From assembly GCA_900758845.1 (NCBI GenBank), contig CAAESW010000017.1, positions 1-36,436 of the forward strand: a stretch of 36,436 bases of DNA, in the 5' to 3' direction. The DNA comes from an uncultured Collinsella sp. (GTDB lineage: Bacteria > Actinomycetota > Coriobacteriia > Coriobacteriales > Coriobacteriaceae). The position numbers and the translations under genes are program-made. Positions 27,636 to 36,428 of this stretch are shown in pieces (positions within the stretch are counted from its first letter, which is position 1; every line of letters begins with the position of its first letter). The notes under the pieces are model-generated. The model had not been told where the DNA came from, made no database searches, and saw nothing but the letters and a program-made list of their open reading frames with translations.

Positions 27636-29009
27636 CTATGCCTCCTCAACGGGATCGACAGATAGGATAATCTCGCTGGCACCTAGGTCGAGCGCATGCT
27701 GAATCACCTTTGCCGGTAGCGGGAAGCTTTCCATAACGCTCGGCTTAAACGCGCGGGCCTTGCCGGCGAACAGCTTCTCGTCGCCAGCCAGAATGCGCAT
27801 GCGGGCGGCGTCGACGGGTCGGCGCACGCGGAAGTTGAGCTTGGTGAGCGCCACGGCCGTAATGCGTCCCGGCAGCGCGTAGCCCGCGATGCCGGCAGGG
27901 GAGACGGTGAGCTCGCAGTCCGGAACGGCGCCCGCTTCGGTCCCCAGCGCGTACGCCGCTGCAGCTGCGCCAGCCCTCTCGGACTCGGTCGTCACATTGT
28001 CCGCCAGGTCGTGCACGTGCAACACGTTTCCACAGGCAAAGATGCCCGGCACAACCGTTTGCAGGCTCTGGTCCACCACGGCGCCGCGCGTGCACGGGTC
28101 AAGCTCTACACCCGCGGAAACCGAAAGCTCGTTCTCGGGAATCAGGCCCACCGAAAGCAGCAACGTGTCGCATGGAACAACGCGCTCGGTCCCTGGAATG
28201 GGAGCCAGGTGCTCATCGACCTGACTCACCTCGACGGCTTCCACGCGATCGTGCCCGATCACACGCGTCACGGTGGTGGACAGGTGCAGCGGAATTCCAA
28301 AGTCCTCCAGGCAGTTCTTGACGTTGCGGCGCAGACCGTTGGCGTACGGCATGAGCTCGTACACGCCCTCGACCGAAATCCCCTCGAGCGTGCAGCGACG
28401 TGCCATGATCAGCCCGATGTCGCCCGAGCCCAAAATGACGACGCGCGAGCCGGGTTTGAGGTTCTCGATATTGATGTATCGCTGCGCCAGGCCGGCCGTA
28501 AACACGCCAGCGGGACGACTGCCGGGGATCTTGATCTCGCTGCGGGTGCGCTCACGGCAACCCATGGCAAGGACGACCGCGCGCCCGGTGAGCTGCAGCA
28601 TGCCGGAGGGATTCATGAGCGTGACGGTATGGACTGCGGCGGTTCCCGCAACTTCCTCCGCGCTCGACGCGCCCGTGTCCTCGCCCGAATCAACCCCGAT
28701 CACCATGCTGTTCAGGAACAGCGCAATGTCGGTTGCGTGCACCTGGTCGATAAAGCGATGCGCGTACTCGGGACCGGTGAGCTCCTGTTTAAAGTGCGAC
28801 AGGCCAAAGCCGGGGTGGATGCACTGGCGGAGGATTCCGCCCAAGTGCTGCTCGCGCTCCACGATGGCCACGCGTGCGCCTACCTTATGCGCGGCCAGCG
28901 CGGCCGCCATGCCGGCAGGTCCGCCGCCGATAACGACCACGTCGAAGGCCTGCGTTGCCACGGCCTCAACGGTGCCGCTATCAATCGCGCTCGATTTGAA
29001 TTCCGCCAT
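27636..29009 (-). CDS. NAD(P)/FAD-dependent oxidoreductase (GlpB-position flavoprotein)
   Basis: A 457-residue pyridine-nucleotide-disulfide-type oxidoreductase. The FAD dinucleotide motif VVIGGGPAGMAAALAA is at about residues 25-40, followed by GGILRQCIHPGFG, a Cys-containing block typical of this anaerobic subgroup. The second Rossmann motif is VVILGSGDIGLIMARR, and the FAD-closing segment is GIFACGNVLHVHD. It starts one base after the upstream gene's stop (TAG-G-ATG). It likely passes electrons between the DAO-type partner and the DUF1667 protein; the actual acceptor is unknown. Confidence 0.88.
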   Translation of the reverse strand: MAEFKSSAIDSGTVEAVATQAFDVVVIGGGPAGMAAALAAHKVGARVAIVEREQHLGGILRQCIHPGFGLSHFKQELTGPEYAHRFIDQVHATDIALFLNSMVIGVDSGEDTGASSAEEVAGTAAVHTVTLMNPSGMLQLTGRAVVLAMGCRERTRSEIKIPGSRPAGVFTAGLAQRYINIENLKPGSRVVILGSGDIGLIMARRCTLEGISVEGVYELMPYANGLRRNVKNCLEDFGIPLHLSTTVTRVIGHDRVEAVEVSQVDEHLAPIPGTERVVPCDTLLLSVGLIPENELSVSAGVELDPCTRGAVVDQSLQTVVPGIFACGNVLHVHDLADNVTTESERAGAAAAAYALGTEAGAVPDCELTVSPAGIAGYALPGRITAVALTKLNFRVRRPVDAARMRILAGDEKLFAGKARAFKPSVMESFPLPAKVIQHALDLGASEIILSVDPVEEA

Positions 29010-29010
29010 C

Positions 29011-30465
29011 CTAGCGCACCCCCTTCAGCAGTCCCTCGACCAACCAAGATCCGGCATCCTCCAACAGCACCTCGCTGGGGTCGCAGCCCAACTCGCGGGC
29101 AAGGATCGCAACCACGCGGCTCTGGCAAAAACCACTTTGGCACCGACCCATGCCGGCACGGCAGCGGCGCTTGACGCCCTCGACCGAAACTGCGCCCGGG
29201 CGTCGTCGAATCGCGGCCACGATCTCGGCCTCGGGCACCGTCTCGCAGCGGCAGACGATCTGCCCCCACGCGGGATCGGACTCAATCAGCTCCTCCTTGC
29301 GCGCGAGCGGCGCAAGGTCAAAGTCGTCCGGCGCGCGACGAATCGGATCCCAATCGGAACGTTCGCGCAGTTCCACGCCCGCCTCGCGCATCACGTGCTC
29401 CATGCGCTCGGCAATGGCCGGCGCGCTCGCCACACCCGGCGACTGAATGCCCGCCGCCTGGAAAAGCCCCGGCACCACGGCCGACTGTCCAATAAAGAAG
29501 TCGTTCGTTCCCTGAATGACCGGACGCCCGCCGGCAAATGCGCGCACCACGCGGCGCGTATCCAGATCGGGCACCAGCTTGCGCGCGCCGGTCAGCAGCG
29601 CGTCCACATCGCTCGCATAGGTCTGCGTGTCGCCCGGCTCGCGCACGGCAGCCGTGGCGGTGATCGCGGTGTTGCCATGCGCAGTGCCCGTCACGATAAC
29701 GCCCTTCGACACTGGCGTCGGAACGGGGTAGAGCGGCATGAGCGTGCGCGGCTCCTTGTCCAGCACCACGATGTTGCCCTGACGCCAGATCATCTGAAAC
29801 TCCTCAGCGCCGGCCATGTGCGAGATGTCCGCGGCTCCGTTGCCTGCGGCGTTGATCAGGTAGCAGCAGCGCACGTTGCCAGTGGGGGTCGCCAGCGTAA
29901 AGCGCGCGTCGTCGCCCGAGCCCGCGACTTCAATCGCTTCCACCGGAGCGGACCGCATAAACGTCACCCCGTTGGCCACGGCGTTTTCCAGCGCGGCGAT
30001 GGCAACCTCAAACGGGTCGACAAACCCAGTCGAGGGGCACCACAACGCGCACGTTGCATCGGCACTGGCGCGCGGCTCTAATTCCTGGATGCGGTCGGGT
30101 CCGACGATTGACAGCTCGGGCACACCGTTGGTAAGGCCATTGCTCCGCAGCTGCTCCAGATGCGCGCGGTCCTCGTCGTTGAAGCCCAACACCATCGACC
30201 CGGTGCGGCAGAACAGAAAGCCTAGCTCCTGCGCCCACGTACCGTACAACTCGCAGCCACGGGCGTTGACCTGTGCCTTAACCGTGCCCGGTTCCGGATC
30301 GTAGCCGGCGTGCACCAGGCCGCCGTTGGCCTTCGAAGCGCCCAGCGCGATATCGTTGGCTGCTTCGACCACACAAATGGACAGGTCAAACCGTGCAAGC
30401 TGCCGTGCGATGGCGCACCCGGTGATGCCCGCGCCCACAATTGCGATATCAAACGTTTCTGCCAC
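29011..30465 (-). CDS. DAO-type FAD dehydrogenase with C-terminal BFD-like [2Fe-2S] domain
   Basis: The first gene of a three-gene operon, 484 residues. The N-terminal FAD motif is IAIVGAGITGCAIARQL (8-24), then ASKANGGLVHAGYDPEPGT, a pattern closer to the LhgO/COG0579 branch than to classical GlpA. The C-terminal domain (about 400-465) carries CRCE, then CRAGMGRCQSGFC, the four-cysteine BFD-like cluster. It is often annotated as anaerobic glycerol-3-phosphate dehydrogenase; L-2-hydroxyglutarate or another 2-hydroxy acid is equally possible. The start is GTG (30463-30465 complement) behind GGGAGG. A palindrome lies 18 nt upstream. Confidence 0.85.
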   Translation of the reverse strand: MAETFDIAIVGAGITGCAIARQLARFDLSICVVEAANDIALGASKANGGLVHAGYDPEPGTVKAQVNARGCELYGTWAQELGFLFCRTGSMVLGFNDEDRAHLEQLRSNGLTNGVPELSIVGPDRIQELEPRASADATCALWCPSTGFVDPFEVAIAALENAVANGVTFMRSAPVEAIEVAGSGDDARFTLATPTGNVRCCYLINAAGNGAADISHMAGAEEFQMIWRQGNIVVLDKEPRTLMPLYPVPTPVSKGVIVTGTAHGNTAITATAAVREPGDTQTYASDVDALLTGARKLVPDLDTRRVVRAFAGGRPVIQGTNDFFIGQSAVVPGLFQAAGIQSPGVASAPAIAERMEHVMREAGVELRERSDWDPIRRAPDDFDLAPLARKEELIESDPAWGQIVCRCETVPEAEIVAAIRRRPGAVSVEGVKRRCRAGMGRCQSGFCQSRVVAILARELGCDPSEVLLEDAGSWLVEGLLKGVR

Positions 30466-30482
30466 AGTGCCTCCCAGACGAG

Positions 30483-30497
30483 TTGACAGGCTGTCAA
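30483..30497. promoter_or_regulatory. Candidate operator palindrome of the flavoprotein operon
   Basis: TTGACAGGCTGTCAA is a perfect 7-1-7 palindrome located 18 nt upstream of the GTG start, between the start and the presumed promoter. The size and symmetry suit a dimeric repressor. No regulator gene is adjacent. Confidence 0.5.
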
Positions 30498-30635
30498 TAA
30501 GAACATCCTACGGTCTACACACCCCCAGCAGGGCGGCAATGCGGCGAACAGCCCCGCAACACCCGCCAACGGCAGGCGAGGGGAGACCCGGCAACGTCGA
30601 CAACCTCGTCTGCCGACAACTACGGCAACCGTTCG

Positions 30636-30770
30636 TCTCGATCTGTAACAGTCAGGTGAGGATTTGGGCTCCAGATGTTACAGATCGAGATTGAAGTCGG
30701 GGAGGGACCCCTGCGTCTCGATCCATAACATCTAGACCCGGATTCCGCTCCCACCTGTTACAGATTGAGA
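30636..30770. repeat. Alternating inverted array, family E, exact 40-nt period
   Basis: Four 15-nt units begin at 30636, 30676, 30716 and 30756, alternating plus and minus orientation. In a common orientation they read TCTCGATCTGTAACA, the same, TCTCGATCCATAACA and TCTCAATCTGTAACA. The three spacers are each 25 nt and unrelated in sequence. This block occupies most of the 30498-30871 gap, which has no gene. Confidence 0.85.
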
Positions 30771-30871
30771 TGTTTGTGTCCGCGCCAGCCCCGTACCCAG
30801 CCGTGGCCTGATATAAACAAACCCCGTGGTAAACTAGAGAGGATTGTAATTATTCCGAAAGGTACACCTCA

Positions 30872-31303
30872 ATGTCCAAATACATCAACGAGCTCATGTC
30901 GCCGCAGCTTATGGGCGTCATCTATGCCTTCGTGGGCTTTATCATCGCCCTGTACGTGCTGTCGGTCGTCTATGTGTTCATCGACGCTCGCCGCCGCGGC
31001 GCCAGCGCCTACGTGGCATGGGGCATCATCGCCCTGATCCCGTTTGTGGGCCTCATCGCCTACCTGGTCCTGCGCCCGCACTCCTACGCGTCCGACCGCG
31101 AGGAGCAGGAGCTGGACATGGCCCTGCGCGAGCGCCAGCTTGCCCAGTACGGCACCTGCCCGCAGTGCGGCGCCCCCATCGAGAAGGACTTTGTCGTCTG
31201 CCCCGTGTGCGACACCCAGGTTCGCAATGTGTGCCCCAGCTGCCATCGCCCGCTCGACGCGCACTGGAAGGTCTGCCCCTACTGCCGAACTCGCATCCAG
31301 TAG
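30872..31303 (+). CDS. Membrane protein with two TM helices and double zinc ribbon
   Basis: A 143-residue protein of unknown function. Residues about 14-38 and 47-68 are hydrophobic helices (LMGVIYAFVGFIIALYVLS and VAWGIIALIPFVGLIAYLV). A charged linker leads to two zinc-ribbon modules with paired cysteines: CPQCGAPIEKDFVVCPVC and CPSCHRPLDAHWKVCPYC. This is the double-zinc-ribbon (DZR) pattern. The ribbons probably face the cytoplasm. ATG 30872 follows GAAAGG. It stands alone between a repeat array and the thrS promoter, so context gives no role. Confidence 0.82.
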   Translation: MSKYINELMSPQLMGVIYAFVGFIIALYVLSVVYVFIDARRRGASAYVAWGIIALIPFVGLIAYLVLRPHSYASDREEQELDMALRERQLAQYGTCPQCGAPIEKDFVVCPVCDTQVRNVCPSCHRPLDAHWKVCPYCRTRIQ

Positions 31304-31416
31304 CGCATCCATCGTCGGGCCGGCCGCAAACCACGGGCGCACCGCGGGCATTCCGCGCAAACGCCCCGCGCCGCACGCGCACCCCGCCCCCACACGATGA
31401 AGCATGCGTAGAAAAT

Positions 31417-31447
31417 CGCCCGCCGTGCCATTAAGGTGCGGCGGGCG
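31417..31447 (+). terminator. GC-rich 13-bp hairpin before the thrS promoter
   Basis: CGCCCGCCGTGCC (31417-31429) pairs with GGTGCGGCGGGCG (31435-31447) with two G-T wobbles and loop ATTAA. There is no T-run, but the strong stem directly abuts the thrS -35 box and could separate the two transcripts. The loop matches that of repeat C copy 2. Confidence 0.5.
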
Positions 31448-31448
31448 C

Positions 31449-31476
31449 TTGTATACCAAGGCAACCTGCCTATAAT
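31449..31476 (+). promoter_or_regulatory. Sigma-70-type promoter of thrS
   Basis: TTGTAT (31449-31454) and a perfect TATAAT (31471-31476) are separated by 16 nt. The predicted start is near 31483, leaving a leader of about 60 nt before ATG 31546. Confidence 0.7.
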
Positions 31477-31519
31477 GATGCAAGTTAAAACGCCTAGCGC
31501 ATCGCACACACTTGCATCA
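31476..31519 (+). promoter_or_regulatory. Inverted repeat over the thrS start region
   Basis: TGATGCAAGT (31476-31485) is the exact reverse complement of ACTTGCATCA (31510-31519). It overlaps the -10 box and probable start site. It could be an operator or a leader hairpin. Confidence 0.5.
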
Positions 31520-31545
31520 GGCATCCGAGAGGAGAAAACATACCC

Positions 31546-33309
<1,764 letters not shown>

Positions 33310-33332
33310 GGCAAGCTTCACAACAACTAACA

Positions 33333-33366
33333 AAGGCGGCCGTCCGCATAGGGCGGTCGCCTTTTT
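33333..33366 (+). terminator. thrS intrinsic terminator
   Basis: AAGGCGGCCGTCC (33333-33345) pairs with GGGCGGTCGCCTT (33351-33363) with two wobbles and runs into a T5 tract. It is the last feature of clear chromosomal character. Confidence 0.85.
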
Positions 33367-33372
33367 CATGCC

Positions 33373-33415
33373 GAAATAAGAAAAGCCGCTGGTTAAGCGC
33401 GGTGAGATAAGAAAA
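33373..33415 (+). repeat. Direct repeat near the element border
   Basis: GAAATAAGAAAA (33373-33384) and GAGATAAGAAAA (33404-33415) differ by one base and start 31 nt apart, about three helical turns. Such phased repeats are expected for arm-type integrase sites; the role is inferred. Confidence 0.45.
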
Positions 33416-33485
33416 CAAGCAGAAACCCTTAAATCATCGCGTTTATGGACAGCGGGCAAACAGGTTACAAGTGAATAACCAAGCA

Positions 33486-33520
33486 AAAGGGACGTTATCG
33501 AGAGATAGCGTCCCTTTCTG
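33486..33520 (+). terminator. Hairpin near the ICE end
   Basis: AAAGGGACGTTATC (33486-33499) pairs with GATAGCGTCCCTTT (33504-33517) with one wobble and a GAGA loop. The A/T flanks make it usable in both directions. Confidence 0.7.
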
Positions 33521-33526
33521 CATAGC

Positions 33527-33561
33527 ACGCCGCAGCTTCAAAAAAGTTGTGGCGTTTTTTT
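33527..33561 (+). terminator. Second hairpin with T7 tract near the ICE end
   Basis: ACGCCGCAGCTT (33527-33538) pairs imperfectly with AGTTGTGGCGT (33545-33555), followed by a run of seven T. With the preceding hairpin it forms a double barrier between chromosome and element genes. Confidence 0.7.
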
Positions 33562-33590
33562 ATGCCCGCAGGAAAGGAGGCGCAGCCGGA

Positions 33591-33809
33591 ATGTATTTCA
33601 CAGAGGGCAAGCAACAGGCGTTTGAACTGCTCATGCAGCAGAAGCCGGGATTTGACCGCTATCAATCCGGCTGTGCCGGAGATGATGAAGATTGCGGCAC
33701 TTGCCGTTTCTACCGCCCACAATGGAAATATGAGTTTTGCGTTTTCAAAGAGTGTCCCTACTGCCCCGGCAAGAGGACGCGGAAAACGCCCGCCAGCATG
33801 GACAAATAG
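33591..33809 (+). CDS. Small cysteine-rich ICE protein, function unknown
   Basis: A 72-residue product with seven cysteines arranged as C...CGTC, then C...CPYC (GCAGDDEDCGTCRFY and CVFKECPYCPG), suggesting a zinc- or Fe-S-binding fold. ATG 33591 has AAAGGAGG about 10 nt upstream; an earlier in-frame start would begin inside the terminator hairpins. Similar short proteins are common at the start of Tn1549-like elements, but I do not recognise a named family. Confidence 0.65.
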   Translation: MYFTEGKQQAFELLMQQKPGFDRYQSGCAGDDEDCGTCRFYRPQWKYEFCVFKECPYCPGKRTRKTPASMDK

Positions 33810-33937
33810 ACGGATAAAAACCCTTGTGCCATGCGGCTTTGCAGACGCGAAAACGGCAAAGGGCATATTGCAATACCAAAACCGCCGAAAACGGCTTTCT
33901 AATTGTCCACGCAGACCAAGAGAGGAAGTGAGGAAAT

Positions 33938-34882
33938 ATGGCAGTTTTCAGAGTGGAGCGAAACACGGGATATACCGTTATGAGCAACCACCACTTGCGA
34001 AACAAGGAATTGTCCTTAAAAGCAAAAGGCTTGCTTTCGCAAATGCTGTCCTTGCCGGAGGATTGGGATTATACCCTCGCGGGATTATCCCATATCAACC
34101 GGGAAAAGATCGACGCAATCCGCGAAGCGGTAAAGGAACTTGAAAAAGCCGGGTATATCGTTCGCAGCCGGGAGCGCGACGAGAAAGGACGCTTGCGGGG
34201 CACGGATTATGTCATATATGAGCAGCCACAGCCGCGAGAGCCGGAAGCAGCCCCCAGCGGCGAACAGCCGCCTACATTGGATTACCCTACATTGGAAAAT
34301 CCAACATTGGATAATCCAACGTTGGAAAAACCTATGCAGGAAAAACCTACGTTGGAAAATCCAACGCAATTAAATAAAGATATATCAAGTAAAGAACAAT
34401 CAATTACTGATCTATCAAGTACCCATTCCATTCCTTTCCATTCCCTAAATCCCTTGCCTTATGAGCAGGACGAAGCGGCTACGCCGCCGGAAAGGAAAAG
34501 AACGGAAGCGAAAACAAACAGTGCAATAGAGATTTATCGGGAAATCATCAAAGAAAACATCGACTATGACATTCTCATTCAAGACCCCAAAATGGATAAA
34601 GACCGTTTGGACGAGATTGTAGAAATCATGCTGGAAACCGTCTGCACAGCCCGAAAGACAATCCGTATCGCCGGGGACGACTACCCCGCCGAACTTGTCA
34701 AATCAAAGTTTATGAAGCTGAACAGCAGCCACGTTGAGTTTGTTTTGGACTGCATGAGGGAGAACACAACCAAAATCCGCAACATCAAGCAGTATCTAAA
34801 AGCGGTGCTGTTCAACGCGCCGAGTACCATTGACAGCTACTATACCGCCCTTGTCAATCACGACTTTTACGGCAGCAAATGA
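33938..34882 (+). CDS. ICE DNA-binding/replication-type protein (HTH N-terminus, DUF6017-like C-terminus)
   Basis: A 314-residue protein. Residues 1-100 resemble the winged-helix replication-initiator-like head of Firmicutes ICEs (FRVERNTGYTVMSNHHLRN, LSLKAKGLLSQMLSLPEDWDYT, then a recognition-helix segment IREAVKELEKAGYI). A low-complexity linker (about 112-146) is built from five-residue PTLEN-type repeats. The C-terminal part (about 190-314) matches the DUF6017 pattern. ATG 33938 follows GAGGAAGTGAGGAAAT. A part in element replication or transfer control is inferred from context. Confidence 0.78.
   Translation: MAVFRVERNTGYTVMSNHHLRNKELSLKAKGLLSQMLSLPEDWDYTLAGLSHINREKIDAIREAVKELEKAGYIVRSRERDEKGRLRGTDYVIYEQPQPREPEAAPSGEQPPTLDYPTLENPTLDNPTLEKPMQEKPTLENPTQLNKDISSKEQSITDLSSTHSIPFHSLNPLPYEQDEAATPPERKRTEAKTNSAIEIYREIIKENIDYDILIQDPKMDKDRLDEIVEIMLETVCTARKTIRIAGDDYPAELVKSKFMKLNSSHVEFVLDCMRENTTKIRNIKQYLKAVLFNAPSTIDSYYTALVNHDFYGSK
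34271..34375 (+). repeat. Seven-unit 15-nt in-frame tandem repeat
   Basis: Units start at 34271, 34286, 34301, 34316, 34331, 34346 and 34361, each encoding P-T-L-E/D-N-like pentapeptides. Across unit junctions the sequence forms TTGGAAAATCCAA and TTGGATAATCCAA palindromes. The unit at 34331 (PMQEK) and the last (PTQLN) are degenerate. Confidence 0.88.
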
Positions 34883-34918
34883 GCATAGCCGCAGTTTACC
34901 GGGAAAGGAGTTGATACC

Positions 34919-35392
34919 TTGCAGGAGGAAGTAACCCAAAAAACGATTGCCCTATCCGTCAACGTGGGAAAAGGCGCGGCAAGGCTTACCGAACAGGCGT
35001 TGCAGAAAGCAATCAAGAAGTTTTTGGAGCAGAAAAGCAAAGCCCCGCATGGGAAACAGACCATGCGGCAGCTTATGAAGCAAAATGTGGGTGTTTCCAA
35101 CATCGAGATCACCGACAGCAATATCAAAGCCTTTGAGAGTACCGCGAAGAAGTACAACATAGATTTTTCGTTGAAAAAGGTTAAGGGCGAGCAGACCCGT
35201 TACCTTGTGTTTTTCAAAGGCAGGGACGCGGACGTTATGACCGCAGCGTTTCAAGAGTTTTCCGCAAAGAAGCTGAACAGGGATAAAAAGCCCTCTATCC
35301 GCAAAGCCCTTGCCGCAGCAAAGGACAAGGCGAAGCAGCTTAACGCCGCCCGCGACAAGGTAAAGAAGATAGACAGGGGGCGCGAGATATGA
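34919..35392 (+). CDS. PcfB family conjugation protein (DUF3801)
   Basis: A 157-residue protein found directly before VirD4 in Gram-positive conjugation modules. It has an N-terminal helical region (LTEQALQKAIKKFLEQK), a central fold with NIEITDSNIKAFESTAKKYNI and YLVFFKGRDADVMTAAF, and a Lys-rich helical tail. The start is TTG 34919, behind AAAGGAG with 8-nt spacing; no better ATG lies nearby. The stop overlaps the virD4 start by 4 nt (ATGA), as expected for partners. It may help recruit the relaxosome to the coupling protein; that is known only for related systems. Confidence 0.85.
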   Translation: MQEEVTQKTIALSVNVGKGAARLTEQALQKAIKKFLEQKSKAPHGKQTMRQLMKQNVGVSNIEITDSNIKAFESTAKKYNIDFSLKKVKGEQTRYLVFFKGRDADVMTAAFQEFSAKKLNRDKKPSIRKALAAAKDKAKQLNAARDKVKKIDRGREI

Positions 35393-36363
35393 AGCAGATG
35401 AACTACAAAAAGCTGATAATCCCGAATATCCCGTATGTGTTCTTTGTCTATCTCTTTGATAAAGTCGGACAGGCGGTGCGGCTTGCCCCCGGCGCGGATA
35501 TTTCCGAAAAGATACTCAATATCACACAGGGGTTTTCCGAAGCGTTTTCAAATGCCTTGCCGAGCGTTCACCCGCTGGATTTGCTTATCGGCATTGTCGG
35601 CGCGGTGGTTATCCGTCTGATTGTCTATGTCAAAGGGAAAAACGCGAAGAAATACCGCAAGGGCGCAGAATACGGCAGCGCACGTTGGGGCAACGCCGAA
35701 GATATAAAGCCCTACATCGACCCGGATTTTCAGAACAACATCATTTTGACGCAGACCGAACGCCTTACCATGAACAGCCGCCCGAAGCAGCCGAAATACG
35801 CGAGAAATAAAAACGTCGTGGTGATCGGCGGCAGCGGCAGCGGAAAAACAAGGTTTTTTGTCAAGCCTAATTTAATGCAGCTTCATTCTTCCTACGTCTT
35901 GACAGACCCGAAAGGCACCGTCCTAATCGAGTGCGGAAAGCTGCTGCAACGGGCAGGCTACCGCATTAAGGTACTGAATACGATAAACTTTCGGAAAAGT
36001 ATGCACTATAACCCCTTTGTCTATATCCGCAGCGAAAAGGACGTGTTAAAGGTTGTCAATACCCTTATCGTCAATACCAAAGGCGAGGGAGAAAAAAGTG
36101 CGGAAGATTTTTGGGTGAAAGCCGAGAGGTTATTATATTGCGCGTTGATCGGCTACATTTGGTATGAAGCCCCCGCCGAGGAAATGAACTTTACAACGCT
36201 GCTTGAACTTATCAATGCAAGCGAAGCACGCGAGGACGACGAGGAATACCAAAGCCCCGTTGATCTGCTCTTTGCCGATTTGGAAGAACGCAGCCCCGAC
36301 CATTTCGCGGTGAAGCAATATAAAAAATACAAATTGGCGGCGGGTGATATATGCTCTAAGTGA
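35389..36363 (+). pseudogene. VirD4/TraG-type coupling protein, truncated by an insertion
   Basis: VirD4 is the inner-membrane ATPase that passes relaxase-DNA to the conjugation channel. Residues about 10-30 and 60-80 are membrane segments, YGSARWGNAEDIKPYI precedes the ATPase, and Walker A GGSGSGKT is at 147-154, with LTDPKGTVLIECGK after it. Family members are near 600 residues, but this frame stops at 324. Family-like sequence seems to end at KLAAG (about 36345), followed by a few unrelated codons and a TGA that lies inside a large hairpin. Walker B and the C-terminal half are absent, so it is expected to be non-functional unless spliced or restored. The rest may resume beyond the window. 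Confidence 0.85.
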
Positions 36364-36420
36364 CTTCTTAATCATGATTTTGTCATGGTTAGTGAAGCAA
36401 TCACTTAGAGCATTTTTGTT
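36352..36420 (+). terminator. Long hairpin with T-run: attenuator or terminator of the inserted unit
   Basis: TGCTCTAAGTGA (36352-36363) pairs perfectly with TCACTTAGAGCA (36401-36412). Inside, CTTC/GAAG and TAATCATGA/TCATGGTTA extend the stem to about 25 pairs. TTTTTGTTT follows. The virD4 frame's TGA is the last codon of the 5' arm, and the ribosome binding site comes 3 nt after the T-run. Confidence 0.75.
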
Positions 36421-36422
36421 TC

Positions 36423-36428
36423 AGGAGG
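36423..36428 (+). promoter_or_regulatory. Strong ribosome binding site for a gene starting at the window edge
   Basis: AGGAGG lies 7 nt before the final base A36436. A start codon beginning at 36436 or 36437 is predicted, just outside view. Confidence 0.6.

Noticed and set aside
29011..30465. Naming the gene glpA
   Set aside because: The N-terminal motif fits the LhgO branch at least as well, so no symbol is given.
30636..30770. CRISPR array
   Set aside because: Units alternate in orientation, are only 15 nt and vary; there are no cas genes. Kept as an alternating inverted array instead.
31477..31545. T-box or E. coli-like operator leader before thrS
   Set aside because: The leader is only about 60 nt and has just one inverted repeat; no tRNA-like or T-box motif.
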